A stretch of 64,000 nucleotides of DNA. Source: Chryseobacterium elymi. GTDB lineage: Bacteria > Bacteroidota > Bacteroidia > Flavobacteriales > Weeksellaceae. The stretch is taken from contig NZ_QNUH01000002.1 of the NCBI RefSeq assembly GCF_003385495.1, positions 62,001 through 126,000 on the forward strand, given 5' to 3'. A model generated the notes under the pieces. That model was given only the letters and a program-made list of their open reading frames with translations. It did no database searches and was not told the DNA's origin. Within the stretch, counting starts at the first letter, position 1. Every line of letters begins with the position of its first letter. Of this stretch, positions 29,038-37,542 are shown in pieces. A program made the position numbers and the translations under genes.

Positions 29038-31059
29038 TTATTTAAACTTTTTCTTAAAGTTAAACTTGATCATATTCATTATACCAGGTTCAATAATATC
29101 AATGCCCAATCCAAAATTACTGTCTGCTATTGTATGATGATCTTCACGGAATTTTTCAAACTGATCCTGGGGAATTTCAAGATTCACCAGAGGATTGTAT
29201 TCTATAAAAACCGTAGCCCCATTTTTAGTAATTTTCTTGCGGCTTTTGTACTCAAAATAAGGATTGCTTATCGTACTTTCCTGAACAGTATATTTTTCCT
29301 GTGTATCAATCTTCTGATCTGTATTCAGACTTATCTCATACTTTTCACTGTCAAAGTTATGCCAGAAAGGAAGATCTTTATGTATAAAATCTCTTGCGCT
29401 TGCTTTAATAACATTCCGGTCAAAATACATTAAGAACCGGTTTTTTTGAGGATCTACATAATAAGGGTCATCAACTGTAGAGGAGTATTGAATCTTGAAT
29501 TCATTCAGCTTCTTATCATCGCTTACAATATCAATGGTGGCATCTTTAAAAATATTTCTAATATCCGTTCCGTTCCTGTCATTAGAATAATTAAGCCCAT
29601 AAAACAAAAAACTGTTCCAGCTGTCTACGATTTCCCTTTTGTTGGTAGTCTTGAAATACCTTCTCATCGCATTGGCTCGGTTTCCTTTATACGTTGTGGT
29701 CAGTTTCAGACGGCCAGTTGTATTCTGAGCATTAAACTCAACTTTTTCATCAATACAGTAATACGGAAATTGATATGATTTTCTTTCCTGAAGTACCTGA
29801 TCCGGTTTCACTTCAAGATAATGCATGAAGTAGATAAAGCCACGGTTTTCTATCAGTCCGAATTCATCACGTACCGTAGCATCTACAAAATATTCCTGAC
29901 CTTTATAGTCAATCTTTACCACCACATGATTAAAGCTAAGCAATGAAGGCAGATAATATTTGATATAGTAATCTGTATGAAAGTTCACGAGAACCACCGA
30001 AGAATCAACTCCGATATAATCTAAAATAACTTTCAGTAAAACACATTTTGCCTTACAGTCTCCCTGCTTATTCTCATACGTGACAGAAGGTTCCTGAGGC
30101 TTATGCCCATTCATTTCATCGGCATTGAAAATATAATAAATATGATTCTGGACGTATTCTATGGCAAACTGCAGCTTTTCATCCAGACTAGCAATCGCAT
30201 CCAGCTTCTCAGCAAGATGGGGAGCAAAATCCTTTAAGGAATAGGTACTGAACATTTCTTCGTAAATCGGAGCAATATAATTGGAAAGATCTTTCCAGCT
30301 GTTTTCGGTTGCAAAATCTATAAATGGGAAAATTTCACGGCTTGCATCTGCCAAATTAATGTAATTATCCTCTTCTATAACGAACCTTTCCCCTTTTTTT
30401 AAATGATGGGTCTCTGGTTCCAAAACATTCCCCTGTTCATCTCTGAAAAAAGTTTTTCTATAAGCAATATCCTGTTCCCGGTCATTGATAAAAGTAAACT
30501 TAAAGCTTCCGTATGCCCAGTAATTATCCGGGCTTACCCATACATATTTTGAAAATTCTTTTCTCAGAAAATCACGTTCCGTAAATGCTTTAAACCGCGA
30601 ATCTTCCAGGATCAGTACATCATAAAGCCTAAGATCCTTAATCGTAATATTAATCTTTTTATTACTGCTTAGAATTCCGCCGCTGCTCTGGTTTTCGCTA
30701 TCCAATACTTTTATTTTGGTATCCGGAATCTTATCGATCAGCACACCGTCTCTCAAAACACTGATCCGGTGAATACTGTAGACTTCATTTTCCTCCACAA
30801 TAACCTCCGAAACAGAAGCCCGCTCCAGATTTACCGGTTCATTAAGGGTATAAGCCATGCAGACATATTCACTGTTTTCAGTATTGCTTGTATAATATTT
30901 TTTATCAAGAAAATAACAGTAATCTCTTCCTTCATCAATCTGTTTTCTGGAAAATTCAGAGTCTTTTATTTTATCAATCAGTTCATAATCTTCTATTTTT
31001 CCAGCCCATGCTTCGGGTTTCTGAATTTTGTAATTTTCAATTTGAATCGGATTATTCAT
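29038..31059 (-). CDS. DUF3857 / transglutaminase-like protein, cytosolic form
   Basis: 673 residues without a signal peptide. The first 250 residues form the DUF3857 beta domain. A transglutaminase-like domain follows around 285-400, with catalytic Cys in NKQGDCKAKCVLLKVIL, His in SFNHVVVKIDY and Asp in YFVDATVRDEFG. The last 250 residues are a beta-rich domain. Most relatives are exported and have a signal sequence, so its absence here is odd. Substrates of this family in Bacteroidota are unknown. It is divergent from the DUF4377 gene. Confidence 0.85.
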   Translation of the reverse strand: MNNPIQIENYKIQKPEAWAGKIEDYELIDKIKDSEFSRKQIDEGRDYCYFLDKKYYTSNTENSEYVCMAYTLNEPVNLERASVSEVIVEENEVYSIHRISVLRDGVLIDKIPDTKIKVLDSENQSSGGILSSNKKINITIKDLRLYDVLILEDSRFKAFTERDFLRKEFSKYVWVSPDNYWAYGSFKFTFINDREQDIAYRKTFFRDEQGNVLEPETHHLKKGERFVIEEDNYINLADASREIFPFIDFATENSWKDLSNYIAPIYEEMFSTYSLKDFAPHLAEKLDAIASLDEKLQFAIEYVQNHIYYIFNADEMNGHKPQEPSVTYENKQGDCKAKCVLLKVILDYIGVDSSVVLVNFHTDYYIKYYLPSLLSFNHVVVKIDYKGQEYFVDATVRDEFGLIENRGFIYFMHYLEVKPDQVLQERKSYQFPYYCIDEKVEFNAQNTTGRLKLTTTYKGNRANAMRRYFKTTNKREIVDSWNSFLFYGLNYSNDRNGTDIRNIFKDATIDIVSDDKKLNEFKIQYSSTVDDPYYVDPQKNRFLMYFDRNVIKASARDFIHKDLPFWHNFDSEKYEISLNTDQKIDTQEKYTVQESTISNPYFEYKSRKKITKNGATVFIEYNPLVNLEIPQDQFEKFREDHHTIADSNFGLGIDIIEPGIMNMIKFNFKKKFK

Positions 31060-31197
31060 AGTATATTCTGGTAATTGTGTTCTTTGGTTTAATTTTTAGA
31101 AGCGCTCAAATTAAATAATTAAAAAATAAAAAACAATAGAAGAACTGCGTCAAAACTTCGGCACAGTAATTGAAACCAAGATGTAAAATAAAGTTTT

Positions 31198-31545
31198 ATG
31201 AAAATTATCGCAACCATTCTAAAAGGCGCTGTTCCTGCAGTAGTACTATTCGCAATGACACAATGTACCACAACGGCCAACACTGCCGGGGCCGATGAAA
31301 AAACCTTCATCGTAGGACCTGAAACTGCAGACTGTACAGGAGTAGCACCAATGAAATGCCTGCAGGTAAAAGAAAAAACGTCAGAAAGCTGGACGAATTT
31401 CTATACAAACATTGAAGGATTTACTTATGAGCCGGGATACGAATACGTTTTGAGAGTAAAGACCGAAAAAATCGCTAATCCTCCAGCCGACGGATCTTCA
31501 ATAAAATACACCCTGATTAAAGAGGTTTCCAAAACCAAAAAATAG
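31198..31545 (+). CDS. DUF4377 lipoprotein
   Basis: 115 residues with a lipoprotein signal (FAMTQC, Cys near 23). The DUF4377 domain follows: VGPETADCTGVAPMKCLQVKE with two conserved cysteines that can form a disulfide, then FYTNIEGFTYEPGYEYVLRV and the end NPPADGSSIKYTLIKEVSK. The domain is often found beside or fused to META/HslJ heat-shock proteins, and its role is unknown. It has its own terminator. Confidence 0.85.
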   Translation: MKIIATILKGAVPAVVLFAMTQCTTTANTAGADEKTFIVGPETADCTGVAPMKCLQVKEKTSESWTNFYTNIEGFTYEPGYEYVLRVKTEKIANPPADGSSIKYTLIKEVSKTKK

Positions 31546-31555
31546 TACAAAAAAT

Positions 31556-31580
31556 TCCCGGAAAATCCGGGAGTTTTTAT
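31556..31580 (+). terminator. Intrinsic terminator of the DUF4377 gene
   Basis: TCCCGGA and TCCGGGA pair around an AAA loop, followed by GTTTTTATTT, 11 bases past the stop. Confidence 0.88.
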
Positions 31581-31764
31581 TTGACTTTTTAGACTAAAAC
31601 TGTACTGCATTCTTATACATTCTCAAGGACTTTTCTTCCTTTACTCCTATAATATTCTTCTTCCTATCATTTGCAGGTTCTTTTGTTTAATTAAAAACAC
31701 AATGCCCCACGATCTTCAGAATTAATGTAAGAAATACAAACTGCGTATTATTTTTTTTATAAAT

Positions 31765-31796
31765 TGCAACAACATTGCATTAGCAACAATATTGCG
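31765..31796 (+). promoter_or_regulatory. Tandem Fur-type operator sites before the truncated exporter
   Basis: Two 15-base copies of a 7-1-7 palindrome: TGCAACAACATTGCA at 31765-31779 and AGCAACAATATTGCG at 31782-31796. Their centres are 17 bases apart. Each has 5 of 7 matching half-site positions. They end 37 bases before the exporter start, a usual place for repressor binding. The same motif recurs near the fur-like gene. Confidence 0.6.
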
Positions 31797-31833
31797 ATTT
31801 TGAACTTAATATAAAAATAGAAATCACCGCAGG

Positions 31834-32970
31834 ATGAGCCATCATGAGCATAAAATTATAAAAAAAATCACCTACTACTTTAAAAGAAAATACTATCCTT
31901 TTTTCAGACAGCTGGACACAATGGACTGCGGACCTACCTGTCTTAAAATGATTACTGCGTATTATGGAAAAGAACTTTCATTAAATCATTTACGTGATCT
32001 CTGTGATGTACACAGTCAGGGAACTTCAGTATCAGGAATAATATATGCAGCAGAAAAAACAGGACTCAAAACACTGGCTGCAGAACTGAGCCTTGAGATA
32101 TTGCTCGAAAAAGCACCGTTACCCTGTATACTCCACTGGGATCATAATCATTTTGTTGTACTGTGGCATCTTACCGAAAAACATGCCTATGTAGGAAATC
32201 CTGCATTAGGAAGTAATATGCGCTATACAATCAATGATTTTATTGAACACTGGACTACTCCCGACAGTGGAAATAAAGGTATCGCTATTTTTACTGAACA
32301 GACAGAAACTTTTAATCAAATAAAAGATCAGCCAGATCCGCCAGTCAGTTTATTTTCATTATTAGAAAGGATAAATGACCGCAAAAATGTTTTTTTTGTT
32401 ATTTCAGCTCTCTTAGCAGCTTCACTTTTGACATTAGCCATTCCATTATTAACCCAGGCCGTGGTTGATAGGGCTGTTTCCAGAAAGGATATTGGAATAT
32501 TATCTCTGATTTGTGCAGGACAGCTTATTTTATTTACCGGCAGAATTTTAACCGATTTCTTTCGCAGCCGGATTCTTTTTAAACTAGGAATGAACATCAG
32601 CATAAAACTTATTTATGAATTTGTTGATAAACTCATGCAACTGAAGCTTTCTTTCTTTGAATACAGAAGTAGCGGTGATAATTTGCAGAGAATCTATGAT
32701 AACCAGCGTGTAGAAGAATTTCTTACCAAAAACTGTGTGAGTGCAGGACTCTCCATAATCATTCTACTTGTTAATGGCGGATTATTATGCTATTACAACT
32801 GGAAGCTTTTCATTTTATTCCTTGTTGCCAGCATGATCAGCGTACTTTGGACCAATCTCTTTGAAGAGAAAAGAAGACATCTGGATCAGAGAACTTTCAG
32901 CCTGCTTGCGAATGCTCAGAAATATAAAACAGGACAAATATTTTCAGACCATTTTCCTGAAATACTCTAA
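31834..32970 (+). pseudogene. Truncated C39-peptidase ABC exporter (no ATPase domain)
   Basis: 378 residues. The C39 peptidase domain (about 20-150) keeps its catalytic Cys in DTMDCGPTCLKMI and His in HWDHNHFVVLW, with VGNPALG at the third position. The ABC membrane domain begins near 180 (SLLERINDRKNVFFVISALL) but stops after its fourth helix, at LLANAQKYKTGQIF. The rest of the membrane domain and the whole nucleotide-binding domain, some 330 residues in a normal 700-740-residue exporter, are missing. The last 15 residues look unrelated. Intact relatives cleave double-glycine leaders and export peptides. As it stands it cannot power transport; the peptidase alone could still fold. Confidence 0.8.
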
Positions 32971-33245
32971 ACTCATGCTTTGCTACTAAAAATGTTATTT
33001 TTAAATCAGCCATTAATTTACTTTTGATCTTTCAACTTTGGATAATCCTTCCTGATGAAACTTTGCAAAAATTCTTTTGCATGATGAAATCAGATTGAAG
33101 CATTTCAAAAACCACTATTGCAACAACGTAGCAAAAATAACAATTAATTTCAATTTTGCAACATTGTTGCAATAAATTATTATGCAATTTTTTAGCCTGA
33201 ATTTATTCAGTGTGCGGTAGAAATGTATTTCTTTTGTAATTTGAA
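32971..33245. other. Decayed spacer between convergent genes
   Basis: No full gene is present. A 23-codon minus-strand stretch at 33018-33089 (HHAKEFLQSFIRKDYPKLK, then stop) looks like the C-terminus of a lost protein, but it has no start. The stretch also holds two copies of the Fur-type palindrome, one perfect, although no gene start faces them. Together with the truncated exporter this points to a deletion or rearrangement. Confidence 0.45.
33119..33172. promoter_or_regulatory. Fur-type operator pair without an adjacent gene start
   Basis: TGCAACAACGTAGCA at 33119-33133 matches the motif imperfectly. TTGCAACATTGTTGCAA at 33156-33172 is a perfect 8-1-8 palindrome and the best copy in the window. 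Both lie between the 3' ends of the truncated exporter and the ABC ATPase gene. Confidence 0.6.
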
Positions 33246-33947
33246 TCAGCTTTGTATATAATCCAGATATATTTTCTCCAGCTCATTAGCAGTTACCCCT
33301 GATGTATACATTTCTCTGACCAAAACTCCGCTTTTAAGAATTCCGATACGACTGCATGTTTCTCTTACTCTGAAAATATCATGAGAAGCCATAAGTATCG
33401 CTGCCCCTTCCCCAGCAAGTTTTTTCAGCAAAGATGAAAGCTCGTTACTGGCCAAAGGATCCAGACCACTTGCAGGTTCATCCAGTAAATATACTTTGGC
33501 TTTTTTTGCATATGCTATGGCAATACCTACCTTTTGTCTCATCCCCTTAGAATAAGCTCCGGTTTTTTTATGATGCGAATCTCTTTGTAGCCCGCAAACA
33601 CTAAGGATACCGGAGAGCTCTTCTTTACTGTAATTTTTCCCAGCCAGTTTGCAGAAATAATAAAGATTTTCTATCCCCGTCAAATAGGGATACAGGTTAA
33701 CGTTTTCGGAAATATAGCCTATCATTTTTCTTGCTTCTTTTGCATCTGTACTGGTATCATAACTGTTGAGAAGCGTTATTCCGGCATCTGGTTGTAAGAA
33801 ACCAAGCAGCATATTTAATGTTGTTGATTTTCCGGCCCCATTCGGACCAAGCAGGCCATAGATCTCACCGCTTTTCACTGATAGAGAAAGTCCTTTTACT
33901 GCTTCTTTTCCATTATATGCTTTTCTTGCGTTTTCAATCTTGATCAT
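33246..33947 (-). CDS. ABC transporter ATP-binding protein (ABC-2/CcmA type), no permease alongside
   Basis: Start set at 33947 (MIKIENARKAYNG), giving 233 residues with the usual domain start. It contains Walker A GPNGAGKST, Q-loop region, signature YSKGMRQKVGIA, Walker B VYLLDEPASGLDP and the H-loop ASHD. Such ATPases pair with an ABC-2 membrane protein, normally encoded next door. Here the downstream side holds only the decayed spacer, so it is an orphan or uses a permease encoded elsewhere. It is divergent from the fur-like gene and shares its operator region, so co-regulation is likely. Confidence 0.88.
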   Translation of the reverse strand: MIKIENARKAYNGKEAVKGLSLSVKSGEIYGLLGPNGAGKSTTLNMLLGFLQPDAGITLLNSYDTSTDAKEARKMIGYISENVNLYPYLTGIENLYYFCKLAGKNYSKEELSGILSVCGLQRDSHHKKTGAYSKGMRQKVGIAIAYAKKAKVYLLDEPASGLDPLASNELSSLLKKLAGEGAAILMASHDIFRVRETCSRIGILKSGVLVREMYTSGVTANELEKIYLDYIQS

Positions 33948-33992
33948 AATCTTTGTTCTATTTTTATTTAAACACTTAATGCACTGCATTAA

Positions 33993-34045
33993 TGCAACAT
34001 TATTTCAAAAATAAAGATTATATTTGTTACTGCAACAATATAGCA
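33993..34045. promoter_or_regulatory. Shared operator region between the ABC ATPase and fur-like genes
   Basis: TGCAACATTATTTCA at 33993-34007 and TGCAACAATATAGCA at 34031-34045 are two more 7-1-7 copies (5 of 7 each). The second sits inside a larger inverted repeat, TTACTGC/GCAGTAA. They lie in the divergent promoter gap, 28 bases or more before the fur-like ATG, as expected for autoregulation. Confidence 0.6.
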
Positions 34046-34073
34046 GTAATTATATTGAAATTTTACAGAAAAG

Positions 34074-34457
34074 ATGAAACAGTCGAGAAATACAATAGCG
34101 AGAAAGGAAATCACAAAGCTGATCCACGAATCGGGAATAGCTTTGTCACATGCGGAACTGCAAGTGCTGCTGAATGGACTCTGCGACCGTGTAACGACTT
34201 ACAGAGTGCTTGACAGATTAATGGATGAAGGGATCATCCATAAAGTAGTAGATATTGACGGTACCATAAAGTATGCAGAATGCCACACCTGTACAACAGA
34301 AATTCATCATCATGACCACCTTCATTTCAGCTGTGAACAATGTAAAACAGTGACTTGTGTTGAGGATATTGAACCAAAGATTAAATTACCGATAACCTAT
34401 AAGGTACACAAAATTAACCTTACAGTATCAGGAATCTGCCCTAATTGCCAGCAATAA
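34074..34457 (+). CDS. Fur-family metal-responsive transcriptional repressor (Zur-like)
   Basis: 127 residues. The winged helix is at the N-terminus (LSHAELQVLLNGLCDRVTTYRVLDRLMDEGIIHKV). The metal-binding part has ECHTCTTEIHHHDHLHFSCEQCKTVTC and a final CPNC. CEQC and CPNC form the structural zinc site; the His-rich HHHDH provides the sensory ligands. The extra CHTC and the weak acidic content lean towards a Zur-like zinc sensor over an iron-sensing Fur, but this is inference. It probably binds the TGCAACA palindromes on both sides. Confidence 0.88.
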   Translation: MKQSRNTIARKEITKLIHESGIALSHAELQVLLNGLCDRVTTYRVLDRLMDEGIIHKVVDIDGTIKYAECHTCTTEIHHHDHLHFSCEQCKTVTCVEDIEPKIKLPITYKVHKINLTVSGICPNCQQ

Positions 34458-34577
34458 GCAATAATCTTATACATAGATTCTTCTTTACCGTGAATTTAGC
34501 ACCGTATTAAAATTTTAGGATGAAGTTTTTGTGTATATGAGAAGTGATGTTTGATATTAAAGTGTTCATTGATACAA

Positions 34578-35933
34578 CTACATTGTCATTCCTATATCAA
34601 TACCTTTGATTTTTCTGTAGAGATCGGTTGCAAAATTATCGGTCATTCCTGAAACAAAATCTATTACTCCAAGCACTTTCTGATAATCTGTTCCTTCTTC
34701 GTAAACGAATTGTCTCGGAAGCAGTTTCAATGCTTTTTTATCGTAAGATTTTCTTTCATCCTCAGGTTTCAGAATAGAGGGAATAAAATGGTCAAGAAGC
34801 TCATACATTACATTGTAACCGGCATTTTCAATTTCTACCACAGCTTTATGATTGTAGATCTTTTCAATAGAAAACGCCTCAATGTCCTGCAGAGCTCTGT
34901 TTTCAGATTTATAAATATCAAGAAGCCCATTATCCAGATTTCCCTGAAGGATATTTCCGAAATTATGTTTATAAATTTCAAGGGATTTATTGATCAAAGC
35001 ATTAATCGCTTTTGCTCTAAGGTAAGAGATCTTTTCATTTTCATTGGAAATGGAAGCCAGCTTATTTTTTACTCTTTCCGTATCATTGCTTTCAGATTTT
35101 ATGAGTTCAAAAAACAGGTTTTCACAATCTGTAGTGGATACAATGCCCAATCGATGAGCATCCTCCATATCTATAATATTGTAACAAATATCATCTGCCG
35201 ACTCTACAAGCCATACGAAAGGATGTCTTTTGAATATATAAGGTTCTTCATTTTCTAAGATTAGATTTGTTGCTTTTGCTATTTCCAGGAAAATATCTTT
35301 CTCATTCTGGAAAAATCCGAATTTCTTTCTGTGAATGATCCCTTTTTTTCTGGCAACAGCTTCACATGGATATTTTGCAATGCTCGCTAAAGTAGAAAAA
35401 GTAAGTTGGATTCCTCCATCATCTTTTCCCTGCTGACGTTGGGCCAGCACTCTTATAGCATTTGCATTTCCTTCAAAATTAACAAGATCTGCCCATTCTT
35501 TTTCATTAAATTTAAGCTTCAGGTCTCTTTCGTTTCTCTCAAAATAACTCGCAATCGCATCTTCCCCCGAATGTCCAAAAGCGGGATTTCCTACATCATG
35601 GCACAAACATGCCGCTGCAATTACGTTTCCTAAGTTATGAAGATAAAAATTTTTAGAATCTTCCGTAAGGTCATTTTTATAGGTTTCAAAGATAAATTCC
35701 CCGATAATACTTCCCAAACTTCTGCCTACCGACGAAACTTCCAGCGAATGTGTCAGCCTGTTGTGCACAAAAACACTTCCGGGAAGAGGAAATACCTGGG
35801 TCTTATTCTGAAGCCTTCTGAAAGCAGAAGAAAAGATAATTCTATCAAAATCTCTCTGAAAATCAGTTCTTGAAGCTTTAGTATGCGGATTGTTCCCTGT
35901 ACGCTGATTCGTGAAAATCTGGTTTAAATTCAT
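34578..35933 (-). CDS. dgt: dGTP triphosphohydrolase (HD domain)
   Basis: 451 residues from ATG 35933 (one codon inside a tandem ATG). It opens with the family signature ASRTDFQRDFDRIIFSSAFRRLQNKTQVFPLP. The HD metal site is HNRLTHSLEV (His) and CLCHDVGNPAFGHSGEDAI (His-Asp), with ESADDICYNIIDMEDAH further on. The enzyme removes triphosphate from dGTP in the cytoplasm and affects dNTP pools and phage defence in other bacteria. It is divergent from the DNA glycosylase gene, separated by about 70 bases. Confidence 0.93.
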   Translation of the reverse strand: MNLNQIFTNQRTGNNPHTKASRTDFQRDFDRIIFSSAFRRLQNKTQVFPLPGSVFVHNRLTHSLEVSSVGRSLGSIIGEFIFETYKNDLTEDSKNFYLHNLGNVIAAACLCHDVGNPAFGHSGEDAIASYFERNERDLKLKFNEKEWADLVNFEGNANAIRVLAQRQQGKDDGGIQLTFSTLASIAKYPCEAVARKKGIIHRKKFGFFQNEKDIFLEIAKATNLILENEEPYIFKRHPFVWLVESADDICYNIIDMEDAHRLGIVSTTDCENLFFELIKSESNDTERVKNKLASISNENEKISYLRAKAINALINKSLEIYKHNFGNILQGNLDNGLLDIYKSENRALQDIEAFSIEKIYNHKAVVEIENAGYNVMYELLDHFIPSILKPEDERKSYDKKALKLLPRQFVYEEGTDYQKVLGVIDFVSGMTDNFATDLYRKIKGIDIGMTM

Positions 35934-36003
35934 CATTTTTCAAAATTACTCCAAATTTTATTTTTACGGAATAGTATTTGAACTTTTGTTGAAAAGTAAA
36001 GCC

Positions 36004-36738
36004 ATGCCTGAGGGACCATCCATTATTTTAATGAAAGAAAGCCTGCAGCCGCTTACCGGACATCAGGTAACGGAAGCTTCAGGCAATGCCAAATTCGAGA
36101 AAGAACCACTGATTGGCCAAACACTTCGCGAAATCCGCACATTCGGAAAACAGACATATCTTGTCTTAGACAATACAGCCATTCGAATTCATTTGCTGAT
36201 GTTCGGATCATACAGTATTGATGAACAGACCAAACCGGATAAAAGCCTGCGCCTTTCAATTCATTTAAAAACCGGAAGCATGTATTTCTACACCTGCTCC
36301 GTCAAGTCTGTAGAGTTAGAATTCTTATCCTGGATAGACTGGGAAGCCGACGTCATGAGTGATATCTGGAACCCTGAAAAAGCAGCAAAGAAACTGAAAT
36401 CCAAACCGGAAATGATGGTCTGTGATGCTCTGATGGATCAGGATATTTTTTCAGGTGTGGGAAATATTATCAAAAACGAGGTTCTGTTCAGAATTGGCGT
36501 TCAGCCGGAAAGTAGAATAGAGAATCTGCCTGCAAAAAAACTCAAGGACCTTATTGCTGAAGCCCGAAATTACAGTTTTGAATTCCTGGAATGGAAGCGG
36601 GAATTCGTTTTAAAGAAACACTGGCTCGTCCATACCAAAACAACATGTCCGAAATGCGGGCATAAACTCGTGAAGAAACAGACGGGACTGGGAAAAAGGC
36701 GAAGCTTCTACTGCGAAAAGGATCAGAAGCTCTATTAA
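36004..36738 (+). CDS. Endonuclease VIII-like DNA glycosylase (Fpg/Nei family)
   Basis: Start fixed at ATG 36004 because Pro2-Glu3 of MPEGPSI are the catalytic residues after Met removal. 244 residues. The N-terminal beta domain includes TFGKQTYLVLDNTAIRIHLLM and is followed by the helix-two-turn-helix (ALMDQDIFSGVGNIIKNEVLFRIGVQP). A C-terminal zinc finger has TTCPKCG and FYCEKDQ. The fourth zinc ligand, usually Cys, is Asp here. The enzyme removes oxidised pyrimidines and nicks the strand by beta/delta elimination. Confidence 0.9.
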   Translation: MPEGPSIILMKESLQPLTGHQVTEASGNAKFEKEPLIGQTLREIRTFGKQTYLVLDNTAIRIHLLMFGSYSIDEQTKPDKSLRLSIHLKTGSMYFYTCSVKSVELEFLSWIDWEADVMSDIWNPEKAAKKLKSKPEMMVCDALMDQDIFSGVGNIIKNEVLFRIGVQPESRIENLPAKKLKDLIAEARNYSFEFLEWKREFVLKKHWLVHTKTTCPKCGHKLVKKQTGLGKRRSFYCEKDQKLY

Positions 36739-36914
36739 AAAATTTACTGTAGCCTTCATTTCAAAAAACCTATTTACAAAATCTATTTTCACCAGAGCTT
36801 TTTCCATTCAAGGAAACGGCTGGAAACATCTTATATTTGGGTCTTCAATGAAAACTATGATTCATCAGTGACTGATGAGCAACAAATAACCAAATAACAC
36901 TTATATTCTTACAA

Positions 36915-37541
36915 ATGACAGATAATACATGGCTTGACAGATGGAATGACAGGTACAGCAGTGAAGAATTCGCTTACGGAACAGAGCCCAATAACTATTT
37001 AAAAGAGCAGTTAGAGAAACTGGAACCAGGTTCTATCCTGTTTCCTGCAGAAGGCGAAGGCCGGAATGCTGTTTTTGCAGCAACAAAAGGATGGAAGGTT
37101 TCCGCTTTCGATATCAGCAACAAAGGTAAGAGTAAAGCGGTACGGCTTGCTGAAAGTCAAAACGTAGTGATTGACTATCAGATTGGTGAGCTTGAGGCCC
37201 TGAACTTTCAGACGGACCAGTTTGATACCATTGCTCTTATTTATGCACACTTTCCGGCTGAAATCAAATCTTCTGTCCATCAGATGCTGGGCCGGTATCT
37301 GCGTAAAGGCGGAATTATTATTTTTGAAGCCTTCAGCAAAAGTCATCTTGATTATGTAACCAAAAATGAGAAAGTTGGCGGTCCCAAAGATATTGGGTCA
37401 TTATTTTCAATAGACGAGATCAAAGCTGATTTTCCCAATTATGATATTATAGAGCTGGAAGAAAAAGAAATAGAACTCAGTGAAGGCTTATTTCACAACG
37501 GAACAGGCTCTGTAATCCGTTTTACAGGACGAAAGCGGTAA
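36915..37541 (+). CDS. Class I SAM-dependent methyltransferase
   Basis: 208 residues. The N-terminus [24 protein letters not shown] and SAM-binding motif [21 protein letters not shown], followed by the acidic VSAFDIS, resemble the TehB/thiopurine methyltransferase group common in Bacteroidota. Motif IV is IALIYAHFP. Substrate unknown; small-molecule detoxification is a fair guess. It stands alone on the plus strand. Confidence 0.85.
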   Translation: MTDNTWLDRWNDRYSSEEFAYGTEPNNYLKEQLEKLEPGSILFPAEGEGRNAVFAATKGWKVSAFDISNKGKSKAVRLAESQNVVIDYQIGELEALNFQTDQFDTIALIYAHFPAEIKSSVHQMLGRYLRKGGIIIFEAFSKSHLDYVTKNEKVGGPKDIGSLFSIDEIKADFPNYDIIELEEKEIELSEGLFHNGTGSVIRFTGRKR

Positions 37542-37542
37542 T

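Noticed and set aside
31119-31310. 63-codon minus-strand frame at the DUF4377 gene
   Set aside because: Antisense to a clear lipoprotein; no supporting signal.
34578-34710. Alternative reading of the dgt end as a separate gene
   Set aside because: The dGTPase frame is continuous to the stop at 34578 and the conserved C-terminal region is present.
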